This document shows positions 32,682 to 41,819 of a stretch of 64,000 nt of DNA, piece by piece (positions within the stretch are counted from its first letter, which is position 1; the number at the start of each line of letters is the position of its first letter). The notes beneath the pieces were generated by a model. The model saw only the letters and a program-made list of their open reading frames with translations, was not told the origin of the DNA and did no database searches. Made by a program: the position numbers and the translations under genes. Source of the DNA: Sva-07 sp963715825 (GTDB lineage Bacteria; Actinomycetota; Acidimicrobiia; Acidimicrobiales; Ilumatobacteraceae); NCBI GenBank assembly GCA_963715825.1, contig CAVQSI010000034.1:8076-72075 (forward strand). The letters are read 5' to 3'.

Positions 32682-33579
32682 ACTCACCGACGACCTGACG
32701 ATGCCGGTGCCCGGCGAACTGGCGCGAGCCGCTCGGCGTCGGCGTCCGATGCGGTCCTTCGACGAACCGACCGGAGCCGGGCGAGTCGGCCGATACGTGC
32801 TGCTGGGCATCGTGACGTTCCTGGTGCTGTTCCCGATCTACACGACGGTGGTCGCGGCGTTGAAGCCCGGCAGCGAGGTCCTCAAGAACCCGCTCGTGCC
32901 CACCACGGTGACCTTCGACGTCCTGATCGAGGCCTGGAACGAGGGCCGCCTCGGCCGGTACCTGTTCAATTCGTTCGTCGTCGCGATCATCGTCACTGTC
33001 GCCCAGGTGATCACCTCCGTGCTCGCCGCCTACACGTTCGCGATCCTCGAGTTCCCCGGCAAACGCCTCGCGTTCCTGCTGTTCGTCGCCACCCTGCTGG
33101 TCCCCGCCGAGGCCACCCTCGTCGTCAACCTCGACACCGTCGACGGCCTGGGCTGGCTCAACACCTACCAGGGTCTCGCCGTGCCGTTCCTCGCCACCGC
33201 GTTCGGCATCTTCCTGCTCCGACAGGTGTTCATGACCCTGCCGCGCGACCTGCGTGACGCCGCCGCGATCGACGGGGTGGGCCACCTGGGATTCCTCCGC
33301 CACGTCGCCGTGCCGCTCGTTCGCCCCACGATCGGGGCGCTCGCCCTGTTCAGCTTCCTCGGCACCTGGAACCAGTACCTGTGGCCGAACCTGGTGATCA
33401 ACGAAGCCGACATGAACACCGTGCAGAGCGGCCTCCGCCTGCTCAGCAGGTCGAGTCTGTCCGAACCCAACCTCGTGATGGCCGGCACCGTGATCGCCGC
33501 CGTGCCGATCTTCATCGCGCTCTTCGTGTTCCAACGTCAACTCGTCCGCGGCCTCACCGCGGGCGCCGTGAAAGGATGA
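32671..33579 (+). CDS. ABC transporter permease, UgpE/MalG type
   Basis: The second permease subunit (302 residues) has six hydrophobic segments and an EAA loop RDAAAIDGVGHLGFLRHVA followed by VPLVRPT near residue 195. The N-terminal cytoplasmic stretch is longer than usual (about 40 residues before the first helix YVLLGIVTFLVLFPIYTTV). The ATG start lies inside the end of the preceding permease gene, and the binding-protein gene follows 4 nt after the stop, so the three are one transcript. With its partner it would form the transmembrane channel. Confidence 0.9.
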   Translation: MATELTDDLTMPVPGELARAARRRRPMRSFDEPTGAGRVGRYVLLGIVTFLVLFPIYTTVVAALKPGSEVLKNPLVPTTVTFDVLIEAWNEGRLGRYLFNSFVVAIIVTVAQVITSVLAAYTFAILEFPGKRLAFLLFVATLLVPAEATLVVNLDTVDGLGWLNTYQGLAVPFLATAFGIFLLRQVFMTLPRDLRDAAAIDGVGHLGFLRHVAVPLVRPTIGALALFSFLGTWNQYLWPNLVINEADMNTVQSGLRLLSRSSLSEPNLVMAGTVIAAVPIFIALFVFQRQLVRGLTAGAVKG

Positions 33580-33583
33580 CCTG

Positions 33584-35179
33584 ATGCTCCCCTCGTCTCG
33601 CGTTCGCGCCGGCTCGTCACGCCGTCGACCCGCGCTGCGCCTCGCCGCGCTCGCTGTGGTCGGCGCCTCGATCGCCGCCGCCTGCTCCTCGGGCGACTCC
33701 GCCCTCGAGATCGACAGCGGCGACCCGGCAACCGTCCCGCCGGCCCCGGTCGACACCAGCGACACGTCCACCGATGGCACCAGCGACACGACCACTGACG
33801 GAACCGACGCCGGCGGCCCCGAGGACACCGCGCTCGCACCCACCACCACCGTGGCGCCGCTGGCACAGTTCCCCGACTGCCCCACCGGCGCGCTCGACTC
33901 GGCGAGCGGCCCGGTCGAGATCACGTTCTGGCATGGCATGAACGACGTGCTCGAGGACTCGCTGATCGAGTTGACCGACGCCTACAACGCCAGCCAGGAT
34001 GCCGTGCAGGTCACGCTGCAGAACCAGACCGGCTACGACGCGGCGATCGACAAGTACATCCAGTCGAGCCCCGACAGCCGGCCCGACATGATCCAGTTCC
34101 CCGAGTACACGCTGCAGACCTTCGCCCAGTCCGACACGCTGATTCCGATCGGGGCGTGCATCGAGGACAGCGGATTCGACACGTCTCCGTTCCTCGCTCG
34201 CACCATCGACGCCTACACCTGGCAGGGCGTGCAGTGGGCAATGCCGTTCAACGTCAGCAACCCGGTGCTGTACTACTTGCGCCCGAAGTTCGAAGCGGCC
34301 GGACTCGACCCCGACGTGTCGCCGATCACGCTCGAGGAGATGCGCGCCACGTCGGAACAGATCGTCGCCGCCGACGCCGCCACCTACGGCTGGGTGCTCG
34401 ACTCGGGGACCGACTCCGGTGGCGGCTGGTTCCTCGAGCAGTGGTTCGCCCGCGCCGGTGAGCTCTACGCCGACAACGACAACGGCCGAACCGCTCCGGC
34501 CACCGAGGTGCTGTTCGCCAGCCCAGCCGGCACAGAGTTGATGACCTTCGTGCAGGACATGATCAACGACGACCTGGCCGTCTCGATCGGTGACAATGCC
34601 AGCGGCCAGGACACCTACCTGAAGCTGATCGATCCAGCCGCCGACGGCGCGATGACGATCGGTACCAGCGCCGCGCTCGGCGGGGTGCTCGCCGCCATCG
34701 ACAGCGGGTTGGCGCCGGGACTCACGTCGGTCGACGTGGGTGTCGGACCGATGCCCGGCCCGAGCCCCGTGCCGTCGGTGAACCTCGGTGGTGCCTCGCT
34801 GTGGATCGTCGACGGCAAGGGCGATGAGAAGACCGCCGCGTCGTGGGACTACATCACCTACCTGATCACCGCCGAGGCGCAGTCGCAGTGGGCGTCGCAG
34901 ACCGGGTACGTCCCGATCCGCAACGACGCGGTCGACATCGAACCGCTGCTGAGCACGTACGCCGAGGACCCGAGGTTCAAGGTCGCCTACGACCAGCTGC
35001 TCGGCACCCCCGACGGTGTTGCATCGCTGGCACCGGTGCTCGGCCCGCAGCGCGAGGTTCGCGTGGCCACGGCGAACGCCACGGCGGCGATCTTCAACGG
35101 CGCCGACGTCGCCTCGTCGCTCGCCGATGCGGCCGCCCAGTCCAACGCGCTGATCGCCAGCTACAACCAGCGCAACTGA
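33584..35179 (+). CDS. Extracellular solute-binding lipoprotein, UgpB-like
   Basis: The 531-residue binding protein is lipid-anchored (signal with Cys34 in ASIAAACSSG), has a Thr/Asp-rich linker to about residue 90, and then a family 1 solute-binding fold. VEITFWHGMNDVLEDSLIEL and YNASQDAVQVTLQNQTGYDA resemble the glycerol-3-phosphate binding protein UgpB. It continues with WAMPFNVSNPVLYYLRPKFE and a C-terminal WASQTGYVPIRNDAV typical of the family. No ATPase gene follows, so the importer must borrow one encoded elsewhere. Substrate prediction (glycerol phosphate, glycerophosphodiester or a sugar) rests on similarity only. Confidence 0.88.
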   Translation: MLPSSRVRAGSSRRRPALRLAALAVVGASIAAACSSGDSALEIDSGDPATVPPAPVDTSDTSTDGTSDTTTDGTDAGGPEDTALAPTTTVAPLAQFPDCPTGALDSASGPVEITFWHGMNDVLEDSLIELTDAYNASQDAVQVTLQNQTGYDAAIDKYIQSSPDSRPDMIQFPEYTLQTFAQSDTLIPIGACIEDSGFDTSPFLARTIDAYTWQGVQWAMPFNVSNPVLYYLRPKFEAAGLDPDVSPITLEEMRATSEQIVAADAATYGWVLDSGTDSGGGWFLEQWFARAGELYADNDNGRTAPATEVLFASPAGTELMTFVQDMINDDLAVSIGDNASGQDTYLKLIDPAADGAMTIGTSAALGGVLAAIDSGLAPGLTSVDVGVGPMPGPSPVPSVNLGGASLWIVDGKGDEKTAASWDYITYLITAEAQSQWASQTGYVPIRNDAVDIEPLLSTYAEDPRFKVAYDQLLGTPDGVASLAPVLGPQREVRVATANATAAIFNGADVASSLADAAAQSNALIASYNQRN

Positions 35180-35214
35180 GCCGGCGCGGCGGTCGTCGCT
35201 TCGGGTCACGCAGA

Positions 35215-35220
35215 TAGGGT
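35215..35220 (+). promoter_or_regulatory. Leaderless -10 element for the cyclophilin gene
   Basis: TAGGGT ends 7 nt before the ATG at 35228, with no ribosome-binding site between them. Confidence 0.55.
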
Positions 35221-35227
35221 CGGGGCC

Positions 35228-35788
35228 ATGGCTACTGCATTCCCCCCGTTCGATGGTTCGGCTCCCAAGCAGCAGGACTTCAAGGAAGCTCCCGAGATGG
35301 GCATCGACCCGTCGAAGCGGTACACGGCGAAGCTCGACACCAGCCTCGGCGAGATCGTGATCGCGCTCGACGCCCTCAAGGCGCCCAAGACGGTCAACAA
35401 CTTCGTGTTCCTCGCGCTCCACCACTACTACGACGGCGTGATCTTCCACCGGATCATCAGCGGCTTCATGTGCCAGGGCGGCGACCCGACCGGCAGCGGC
35501 CGAGGCGGCCCCGGCTACCGCTTCGAAGACGAACTCCCCAAGCCGCGTGAGTACCAGATCGGCTCGGTTGCGATGGCCAACGCCGGCCCGAACACCAACG
35601 GCAGCCAGTTCTTCATCGTGTCCGGCCCGTCCGGTGTCGGCCTGCCGCCGGCCTACAGCCTGTTCGGTCAGGTCGTGAAGGGCCTCGACATCGTCGACCA
35701 GATGCAGAAGGTCCCGACCGGTGGCGGCGACAAGCCGAAGACCGATGTCGTGATCAACACCGTCGAGATCACCGTCGCCGACGACTGA
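35228..35788 (+). CDS. Peptidyl-prolyl cis-trans isomerase, cyclophilin type
   Basis: This 186-residue cytosolic cyclophilin catalyses proline isomerisation during folding. The core starts at YTAKLDTSLGEIVIALDA. The active-site run FHRIISGFMCQGGDP is present with the catalytic Arg, followed by TGSGRGGPGYRFEDE, GSVAMANAGPNTNGSQFFI and YSLFGQVVKGLDIVD, all family hallmarks. The 30 residues before the domain (Pro/Gln/Lys-rich) show no signal peptide, so it is cytosolic. The TAGGGT hexamer 7 nt upstream suggests a monocistronic leaderless transcript, and a hairpin follows the stop. Confidence 0.94.
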   Translation: MATAFPPFDGSAPKQQDFKEAPEMGIDPSKRYTAKLDTSLGEIVIALDALKAPKTVNNFVFLALHHYYDGVIFHRIISGFMCQGGDPTGSGRGGPGYRFEDELPKPREYQIGSVAMANAGPNTNGSQFFIVSGPSGVGLPPAYSLFGQVVKGLDIVDQMQKVPTGGGDKPKTDVVINTVEITVADD

Positions 35789-35790
35789 CC

Positions 35791-35820
35791 GGTTACGCCG
35801 GCGCCTGGCACCGGGTAACC
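35791..35820 (+). terminator. Hairpin after the cyclophilin gene
   Basis: GGTTAC and GTAACC form the base of a stem whose inner part (GCCGG...CCGG region) can also pair; it begins 3 nt after the stop. The next gene's -10 hexamer is 3 nt further on. Confidence 0.6.
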
Positions 35821-35822
35821 GC

Positions 35823-35828
35823 TACGGT
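35823..35828 (+). promoter_or_regulatory. Leaderless -10 element for the AlkX/YcaQ-like gene
   Basis: TACGGT ends 7 nt before the ATG at 35836. It stands directly after the cyclophilin hairpin. Confidence 0.55.
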
Positions 35829-35835
35829 CCCGCCG

Positions 35836-37053
35836 ATGGCGGCGCCTGTCCAACTCTCCAACGCCCAGGCTCGTCGCCTTGCGCTCGGCGCCCAGGGGTT
35901 CACCGACGCCCGGCCGACCGGTCGCGTCGATCGCCGCCACCTGCGTCGCGTCGTCGACCGCATGGGGCTGATCCAGATCGACTCGGTCAACGTGCTGGTG
36001 CGCAGCCAGGAGCTGCCGCTGTTCGCCCGACTCGGCCCGCACCCCCGCACCCTGATCGACGACGCCACGCGCCACGGCGACCTGTTCGAGTTCTGGGTCC
36101 ACGAGGCCTGCCACGTGCCCGTCGAGCTGTATCCGCTCCAACGCTGGGCCATGACCGGCCACACTCGCTGGAGGTCGCTGCGCGACTGGGCGGCGGCGAA
36201 TCCAGCACTCATCGACACGGTGCTCGACCGGGTGCGCAGCGACGGCCCGATCGTGGCGAGCGACCTGGCGATGCGGGACCGGCCGAAGGGCACGTGGTGG
36301 GACTGGGACGACGGCAAGCTGGCGCTCGAGCATCTGTTCCGTACCGGCGAGGTCGCTGCGCGCCGACGGCCCAACGACTTCGCCCGCCTGTACGACCTTG
36401 CCGAGCGGGTGATCCCAGCCGAGGTCCTCGCCGCCCCCGGCCCGCCCGCCCACGAGGCCAAGAAGGAGTTGCTGGTGTTGGCGGCCAAGCACCACGCCGT
36501 CGGCACTGCGTCGGATCTCACCGACTACCACCGTCTGTCGCACACCCGCACGCTGCTGGCCGAACTCGTCGAGGAGGGTCGGCTCGTTCCGGCCGCCGTC
36601 GAGGGCTGGTCGACGCCGGCGTTCATGCACCCCGACGCCGTGCTGCCCCGACGGGTCTCCGCTCGGGCCCTGCTCAGCCCCTTCGATCCGGTGGTGTGGA
36701 ACCGTGACCGCATCGAGCGGCTCTTCGGATTCCACTACCGCATCGAGATCTACGTGCCCGAACCGAAACGCCAGTACGGCTACTACGTGCTGCCGTTCCT
36801 GCTCGGCGACGAACTCGTTGCCCGGGTCGACCTGAAGGCCGACCGCAAGGCGCGCCGACTCCTGGTGCAGGGAGCGTTCGGTGAACCTGGCATCGACGAG
36901 GGAGACGTGGCCGCTGAACTTGCGTCCGAGCTTGCATCGATGGCGAACTGGCTCGGCCTCGACGACGGCATCGTCGTGGCTCGACGCGGCGATCTGGCAG
37001 CGGCGCTGCGACGCGCCGTCGGCGCGGTCAGCTCGGGCAGCCCCGAACGCTGA
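35836..37053 (+). CDS. Winged-helix DNA glycosylase, AlkX/YcaQ (HTH_42) family
   Basis: The 405-residue protein belongs to the HTH_42/AlkX family, whose E. coli member YcaQ unhooks interstrand DNA cross-links. The N-terminal region has the family run RMGLIQIDSVNVLVRSQELP (residues about 43-62), whose Gln-x-Asp is the presumed catalytic motif, then LFEFWVHEACHVPVE. Later segments include LLSPFDPVVWNRDRIERLFG and YYVLPFLLGDELVARVDLKADR, typical of the C-terminal winged-helix repeats. The start carries a leaderless promoter, and the last 26 nt overlap the end of the convergent lipoprotein gene. Assignment is by motif; activity on a particular lesion is not shown. Confidence 0.86.
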   Translation: MAAPVQLSNAQARRLALGAQGFTDARPTGRVDRRHLRRVVDRMGLIQIDSVNVLVRSQELPLFARLGPHPRTLIDDATRHGDLFEFWVHEACHVPVELYPLQRWAMTGHTRWRSLRDWAAANPALIDTVLDRVRSDGPIVASDLAMRDRPKGTWWDWDDGKLALEHLFRTGEVAARRRPNDFARLYDLAERVIPAEVLAAPGPPAHEAKKELLVLAAKHHAVGTASDLTDYHRLSHTRTLLAELVEEGRLVPAAVEGWSTPAFMHPDAVLPRRVSARALLSPFDPVVWNRDRIERLFGFHYRIEIYVPEPKRQYGYYVLPFLLGDELVARVDLKADRKARRLLVQGAFGEPGIDEGDVAAELASELASMANWLGLDDGIVVARRGDLAAALRRAVGAVSSGSPER

Positions 37054-37477
37054 ACTCGGCGCCCTCGATGTCGGCGAACGTCACGGTGTAGTCGTCGGCG
37101 TCGAGCGTCATCTGGGCTTGCGCCGTCGACTGGCCGCCGCTGGAGGCATCGAGGCTGAGGTCGACGCCGGTCGACGGGTCGAACACTCCGACGTACACGC
37201 CGGGCTCGAGGCCCTCGCCGACCACGGTGACCAGGTTGCCGCCGATCTCCGGGTCGCAGTCGACCGCCACCAGCATCTCGCCGATGCCGCCGTCGAGCAG
37301 GGCCTCGTCGTGGGACTCCGAGGTGATGATCGCGTCGTTGAACGCGCTCCCGGTTCCACCCTCGGGGAGCGCGGGCGCCGGATCGTCACTGCCGCACGCC
37401 GCCGTGGCCGCAGCAAGGGCGATGACAGCGGCGACGGTGGCGAGACGACGACGTACAGACGTGGCGGGAGAACTCAT
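37028..37477 (-). CDS. Small hypothetical lipoprotein
   Basis: The 149-residue exported protein has an Arg-rich N-terminus, a hydrophobic LATVAAVIALAAATAA and lipobox Cys28. After a short Pro/Gly linker, a single beta-rich domain (LVAVDCDPEIGGNLVTVVG and GVYVGVFDPSTGVDLSLD) ends DIEGAEFSVRGCPS. Two Cys in the domain (VDCD and RGC near the end) may form a disulfide. A TACCGT hexamer ends 7 nt before the ATG. Its 3' end overlaps the convergent glycosylase gene by 26 nt. I recognise no family. Confidence 0.75.
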   Translation of the reverse strand: MSSPATSVRRRLATVAAVIALAAATAACGSDDPAPALPEGGTGSAFNDAIITSESHDEALLDGGIGEMLVAVDCDPEIGGNLVTVVGEGLEPGVYVGVFDPSTGVDLSLDASSGGQSTAQAQMTLDADDYTVTFADIEGAEFSVRGCPS

Positions 37478-37484
37478 GCCCCCG

Positions 37485-37490
37485 ACGGTA
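37485..37490 (-). promoter_or_regulatory. Leaderless -10 element for the small lipoprotein gene
   Basis: TACCGT on the minus strand ends 7 nt before the ATG at 37477. Confidence 0.5.
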
Positions 37491-37543
37491 CCTGCTGCCC
37501 ACCCGTCCGATCAGGGCCCATGGTCACGACCCCGCCTGTCCAG

Positions 37544-37612
37544 CCACCACGTTCGTGTGCAGATTCGGGTGACCCGGTCCGCCGGAACCGCAACGCAAAC
37601 GGGGGGTGGTGG
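37544..37612. repeat. Long imperfect hairpin (family E, copy 2)
   Basis: CCACCAC at 37544-37550 pairs with GTGGTGG at 37606-37612, and the interior (GTTCGTGTGCAGATTCGG against CCGGAACCGCAACGCAAAC) pairs imperfectly. The right arm CGCAACGCAAACG matches the hairpin at 25874-25926 nearly exactly, so both may belong to one repeat family. It lies just downstream of the MpaB-like gene and may terminate it. Confidence 0.65.
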
Positions 37613-37615
37613 AGG

Positions 37616-38461
37616 TCAGCGGGGGGCGACGGTGGCCCAGCGCAGGGTGCGGGTGATGATCTCGCCGGCGGGGCGCAGCGCGAGCGATTCCGACACCGGC
37701 AGCCACGGCAGGCGAAGCGGCACCCGGGTCCAGGCGGGCATCAGGGCAACGGCAGCACCGGCGATCAGCGCGTAGGGGGCCCGGGCAGCCAGCGAGAGCG
37801 GCGGCCGGAGCAGGAGATACTGCGCGGCGTCACGAGCCTCGCGGGTACCGCGTAGCTCGGGGCGGAACGCGGCGAGGCGGAGACGCAAGTGCGCCTCGGT
37901 CTCGGGTGGGTCGACCACACCGAGCGCCCTCGCCACGACGGCCGCCTCCGCCACGTAGCGGTCACGTTCGTCGCCGACGAGCGGCTCGTCGCCGTAGCGG
38001 TCGTGCGCGGCCAGGAAGCTGTCGAGCTCTGCGATGTGGACCCACTCGAGCAGGTGCGGGTCGTTGGCGGCGTACGGCTCGCCGTTGGGAGCAACCCCCA
38101 CGACTCGGCGATGGACGCGATGCACGCGATCGACCGCTCGTTGGGCCTCTGTCGCCGGCCCGAACGTGGTGGCAGCCAGGAAGTCGGCGGTGCGCTGGAG
38201 CCGCCCCCACGGGTCGCGCCGGTAGTCGGAATGCTGTGCGACGCCGGCCATCGCCAGCGGGTGCAACGACTGGAACAGCAACGCCCGGAACCCGCCGACG
38301 AACATCGAGGCGTCGGCGTGCACTCGCCGGATCGGTGCGTCATCGGTGAACCAGCCCGGCTCGTCGGCGTCGAACAGTTCCGCATGGCGCGTCGAGGCCT
38401 CCGGGCCGACCACCCTGGCCCGAATCTGTTCGCCGAGCCACGACCGGACATCGAGCACCAT
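37616..38461 (-). CDS. MpaB/latex-clearing-type oxygenase domain protein (DUF2236)
   Basis: The 281-residue protein is a DUF2236 (MpaB/Lcp-type, heme-linked) family member. It has the family block RALLFQSLHPLAMAGVAQHS, then YRRDPWGRLQRTADFLAATTFG, in which the His of SLHPLAM is the conserved one, and later LEWVHIAELDSFLAA with HDRYG. Family members are oxygenases or dehydrogenases; the substrate is unknown. The start at MVLDVRSWLG is chosen over an upstream ATG because similarity begins there. The next gene is divergent, with starts 39 nt apart, so the two promoters overlap. Confidence 0.85.
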   Translation of the reverse strand: MVLDVRSWLGEQIRARVVGPEASTRHAELFDADEPGWFTDDAPIRRVHADASMFVGGFRALLFQSLHPLAMAGVAQHSDYRRDPWGRLQRTADFLAATTFGPATEAQRAVDRVHRVHRRVVGVAPNGEPYAANDPHLLEWVHIAELDSFLAAHDRYGDEPLVGDERDRYVAEAAVVARALGVVDPPETEAHLRLRLAAFRPELRGTREARDAAQYLLLRPPLSLAARAPYALIAGAAVALMPAWTRVPLRLPWLPVSESLALRPAGEIITRTLRWATVAPR

Positions 38462-38488
38462 TGGCCCATCGTGCCACGGCCCCGTGAG

Positions 38489-38494
38489 TACCAT
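38489..38494 (+). promoter_or_regulatory. Leaderless -10 element for the AI-2E transporter gene
   Basis: TACCAT ends 6 nt before the GTG at 38501. It would overlap the upstream region of the divergent oxygenase gene. Confidence 0.45.
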
Positions 38495-38500
38495 CCGGAC

Positions 38501-39782
38501 GTGCCCGAAGAAACGCCGCCAGACTCCGACGCCACGCAGGCGGCGTCCGGCGCAGCAGACGGATCGTCAGACGGCACGTCCGACGGATCGGCGGGCCGTC
38601 CGGTCGACAGCTCGGGTCGCCCGCTCGAACGGCGGGCCACCGATCGCACCCTCCCGCGCTGGGTGATTCCCGCCGTCATCGTGTTCTGGATCGGCTATCT
38701 GCTGACCTACACGACGCGCCACGTGTTCCACCGGCTGTCGTCGTTGCTGGTGCTGCTGCTCGTGTCGGTGTTCCTCTCGTTGGCGATCGAGCCCGGCGTC
38801 AACCGGCTCGCCGCTCGTGGCTGGCGACGCGGTCGAGCCACGATCACGATTCTGCTCGGCGTGCTCACGGCGTTCCTGATCTTCGCCGGCGCGGTCGGCA
38901 CGCTCGTGGGCACCCAGGTCGCCGACCTGCTGTCGGAGTCCGATGCGTACATCACCGACACGGTCAACTTCCTCAACGACAACTTCGGTTCGAACATCGA
39001 TCCGCAGGACGTGATCGAGGAGTTCAACGACCCCGACGGCCGCGTTCAGGAGTTCATCCAGTCGCAGAGCGACGAGGCGGTGCGACTGTCGCTGGCCGTG
39101 GTCGCAGTCATCTTCCAGATGCTGTCGGTGATCCTGTTCACCTACTACTTGGTGGCCGACGGTCCGCGCATGCGCCGCGGGATCTGTTCACGCCTCAACC
39201 CGGCACGCCAGGCCCAGGTGCTGCGGGCCTGGGAACTCGCCATCACCAAGACCGGCGGCTACCTCTACTCGCGGGCGTTGCTGGCGCTGCTCTCGGCGTT
39301 CTTCCACTGGATCGTGTTCCAGTCGATCGGCACTCCGGCGCCCGTGGCGCTCGCGCTCTGGGTCGGCCTCGTCAGCCAGTTCCTGCCCGTCGTCGGCACC
39401 TACCTCGCAGGCATTCTCCCGGTGCTGTTGACGCTGCTCGACTCGCCGGTGAACGCGCTCGATCGTGATCGTGTTCATCGTGGTGTACCAGCAGATCGAG
39501 AACTACTTCTTCGCGCCGCGCATCACGGCGCGAACGATGGAACTCCACCCGGCGGTCGCGTTCGGCGCAGCGCTCGGCGGCGCCGCGCTCCTCGGGTTCG
39601 TCGGTGCGTTGCTCGCGCTGCCGGCTGCCGCGATGATCCAAGCCCTGGCGAGCGAGTGGGGCAATCGATACGACGTGGTGGACAGCCATCTCACCGCCGT
39701 GCCCGAACCGCGGTCGTCCCGATCGTCGAGCGACCCGAACGCCCCACCGGGCCCCGGCATGGCCGCCCCGGACGCAACGTGA
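38501..39782 (+). pseudogene. AI-2E family transporter, frameshifted
   Basis: The AI-2E exporter-like membrane protein (family of E. coli TqsA/YdiK, about 7-8 helices) is read from a GTG with a Ser/Asp-rich cytosolic tail, then helices such as WVIPAVIVFWIGYLLTY and LVLLLVSVFLSLAIEPG. The N-terminal frame holds until TLLDSPVNAL. There the frame moves by one base at about 39458-39462, and the protein continues VFIVVYQQIENYFFAPRITA and HPAVAFGAALGG to a stop at 39782. QQIENYFFAPRI is the family hallmark, so the true product spans both frames (about 426 residues). Removing one base repairs it. The stop overlaps the asparaginase start by 4 nt. Confidence 0.85.
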
Positions 39783-40747
39783 CGCGGTTCGACGGTCGGG
39801 TTGCGCCGATCGCGGTCGCCACGCGCAGCGGGCTCGAGGAGTCCGTTCATCACGGCGCCGGGGTCGCAATCGATGGCGACGCAGCGCTGCGAGCATCGAT
39901 CGGCGATCCCGATCTGGTGGTGTACCCGCGTTCGTGTCTGAAGCCGATGCAGGCGGCCGCGATGGTCGGCGCCGGCCTCGAACTCGACGATCGCCAGCTC
40001 GCTGTGGCGTGCGCGAGCCACGACGGATCAGCCGACCACCTCGACGTGGTCCGATCGATCCTCGAGCGCTACGACCTCACCGAGTCCGACCTCGCCAACA
40101 CGCCGGCGCGGCCGTACGGAGCGGCGGCGCGCGCAGCGGCTCGGGCCGCAGGAATCGAACCGTCGGCGCTCCAGCAGAACTGCTCGGGCAAGCACGCCGC
40201 CATGCTCGCCACGTGTCGCGTCAACGGCTGGTCGATCGCCGACTACCTCGACCCCGACCATCCCCTCCAAGCGGCGATCACCCTCGACATCCAGACTCAC
40301 GGTGCCGTGGTGCACCACATCGGCACCGACGGCTGCGGTGCCCCGACCCATGCGCTGTCGTTGCGTGACCTGGCCGCAGCGTTCGGTCGGTTGGCCACGC
40401 CAGGCTCCGTGGTCGCCCGGGCGATGACGGCGCATCCGATGCTGGTCGGTGGCCCCACGCGTGACGTCACGCTGTGGATGCACGCGGTGCCGACGCTGGT
40501 CGCCAAGGAGGGCGCCGCCGGCGTGATGGCGGCCGGACTCGCCGACGGTCGGGCAGTGGCGTTCAAGGTCGCCGATGGCAACGACACGTGCCGTCAGGCG
40601 GTGGTCGCCGAGTCGCTGCGAGCCGCAGGCGTCGACGTCGACGAGATCGCCACGGCCACCGTCGACGCGGTGTCGGTGCCGGTGCTCGGCCACGGCCATC
40701 CGGTCGGCCGGCTCGACGCACTCGGGTGGACACGATGCAGTTCCTGA
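39779..40747 (+). CDS. Asparaginase II family protein
   Basis: The 322-residue protein matches the asparaginase II family (distinct from L-asparaginase I/II of E. coli). VATRSGLEESVHHGAGVAID and DLVVYPRSCLKPMQAAAMV with the invariant Lys-Pro occur early. NCSGKHAAMLATCRVNGW and HIGTDGCGAPTHALSLRDLA follow, then a late segment HPMLVGGPTRD. The GTG start overlaps the transporter stop (GTGA), and the end overlaps the next start by 13 nt, so three genes are translationally linked. It would hydrolyse L-asparagine or a related amide; the exact substrate is not fixed by the sequence. Confidence 0.87.
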   Translation: MTRFDGRVAPIAVATRSGLEESVHHGAGVAIDGDAALRASIGDPDLVVYPRSCLKPMQAAAMVGAGLELDDRQLAVACASHDGSADHLDVVRSILERYDLTESDLANTPARPYGAAARAAARAAGIEPSALQQNCSGKHAAMLATCRVNGWSIADYLDPDHPLQAAITLDIQTHGAVVHHIGTDGCGAPTHALSLRDLAAAFGRLATPGSVVARAMTAHPMLVGGPTRDVTLWMHAVPTLVAKEGAAGVMAAGLADGRAVAFKVADGNDTCRQAVVAESLRAAGVDVDEIATATVDAVSVPVLGHGHPVGRLDALGWTRCSS

Positions 40748-41760
40748 CGCTCGACCGCGACGCGTTCTCCTACGGGGTGTCGGCGCCGGTCGCTCCGCTC
40801 GTTCGTCGCGTGATCGCCGAGAACCCGTCGAAGTTCACCTACCACGGCACCGGCACCTACCTCGTCGGCGGGAACTCGGACGGACGCGGCGACGTCGTCG
40901 TGATCGACCCGGGGCCCCGCCTCGACTCCCACCGAGATGCGCTCGCCGCAGCGCTCGACGGTTGCTCGGTGCGGGCGATCCTGATCACCCACTGCCACGC
41001 CGACCACTCGCCACTCGCCGCTTGGCTCGCCGCCGAGACGGGCGCCTCGACGTTCGCGTTCGGGCCCCACGGCGACGACACCTGGGACATCGGCGCCGAC
41101 CCACCCGAGGTGCTTGCGGCCGAGGAGCGCGAGGCGGCGCTGCGCCGAACCGACGCCGAGGCTCGCGGCGACGTCGTCGACGAGCCGGTGTCTCCGCAGA
41201 TGGAGGAGACCACCGATCGCGAGTTCACCCCCGACGAGGTGGTGCGAACCGGCGACGTCGTCGCGTCCGGCGCCGGGTGGACGATGGCCGCGCTCCACAC
41301 GCCGGGCCACACCTCGAACCACACGTGCTTCACGCTCGACGACGGCACGACACGGACGATCTTCACCGGCGATCACGTGATGGGATGGAGCACCACGGTC
41401 GTGTCGCCTCCGGACGGCGACATGGCGGCCTACTTCGACTCGCTGCGCGCCGTTGCCGGCCGAGCCGACGATGTCGCGATCCCCACCCACGGGCCACCGA
41501 TCCCCGACCCGGCGCGGTTCGTGGGGGAGTTGATCGAGCATCGGCTCGAACGAGAACGCCAAGTGCTCGACGCCGTCCGGTCGGGCCTCGACACGATCCC
41601 GGCCATGGTCGAGACGCTGTACGTCGATGTGCGCAGGGAGCTGTTCAAACCGGCTCGCCGCAGCGTGCTCGCCCACCTGGTGAAGCTCGTCGACGACGGC
41701 GTCGTGGCCGTCGACGGCTCGACCCAGCCGAGGCTCGACGCGACGTATCGGGCCGTCTGA
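40735..41760 (+). CDS. MBL-fold metallo-hydrolase, LACTB2/RNase-like
   Basis: The 341-residue protein has the metallo-beta-lactamase signature THCHADHSP with His86, His88, Asp90 and His91 for two metals. A third His is in LHTPGHTSNH, an Asp in FTGDHVMG, and a final His in PTHGPPI. The C-terminal 80 residues (LERERQVLDAVRSGLD and VLAHLVKLVDDGVV) form the helical/winged-helix tail seen in LACTB2-type enzymes. An unusual insertion of about 45 residues between the two metal-binding halves is rich in Glu, Asp and Arg. The start is an ATG inside the asparaginase end. Substrate could be RNA or a thioester; not determined. Confidence 0.87.
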   Translation: MQFLTLDRDAFSYGVSAPVAPLVRRVIAENPSKFTYHGTGTYLVGGNSDGRGDVVVIDPGPRLDSHRDALAAALDGCSVRAILITHCHADHSPLAAWLAAETGASTFAFGPHGDDTWDIGADPPEVLAAEEREAALRRTDAEARGDVVDEPVSPQMEETTDREFTPDEVVRTGDVVASGAGWTMAALHTPGHTSNHTCFTLDDGTTRTIFTGDHVMGWSTTVVSPPDGDMAAYFDSLRAVAGRADDVAIPTHGPPIPDPARFVGELIEHRLERERQVLDAVRSGLDTIPAMVETLYVDVRRELFKPARRSVLAHLVKLVDDGVVAVDGSTQPRLDATYRAV

Positions 41761-41819
41761 GCGCTCTCGATTTCGGGGCGGATTCGGCGGTTCCACGGTG
41801 GGCGCACGATGATCCACGG

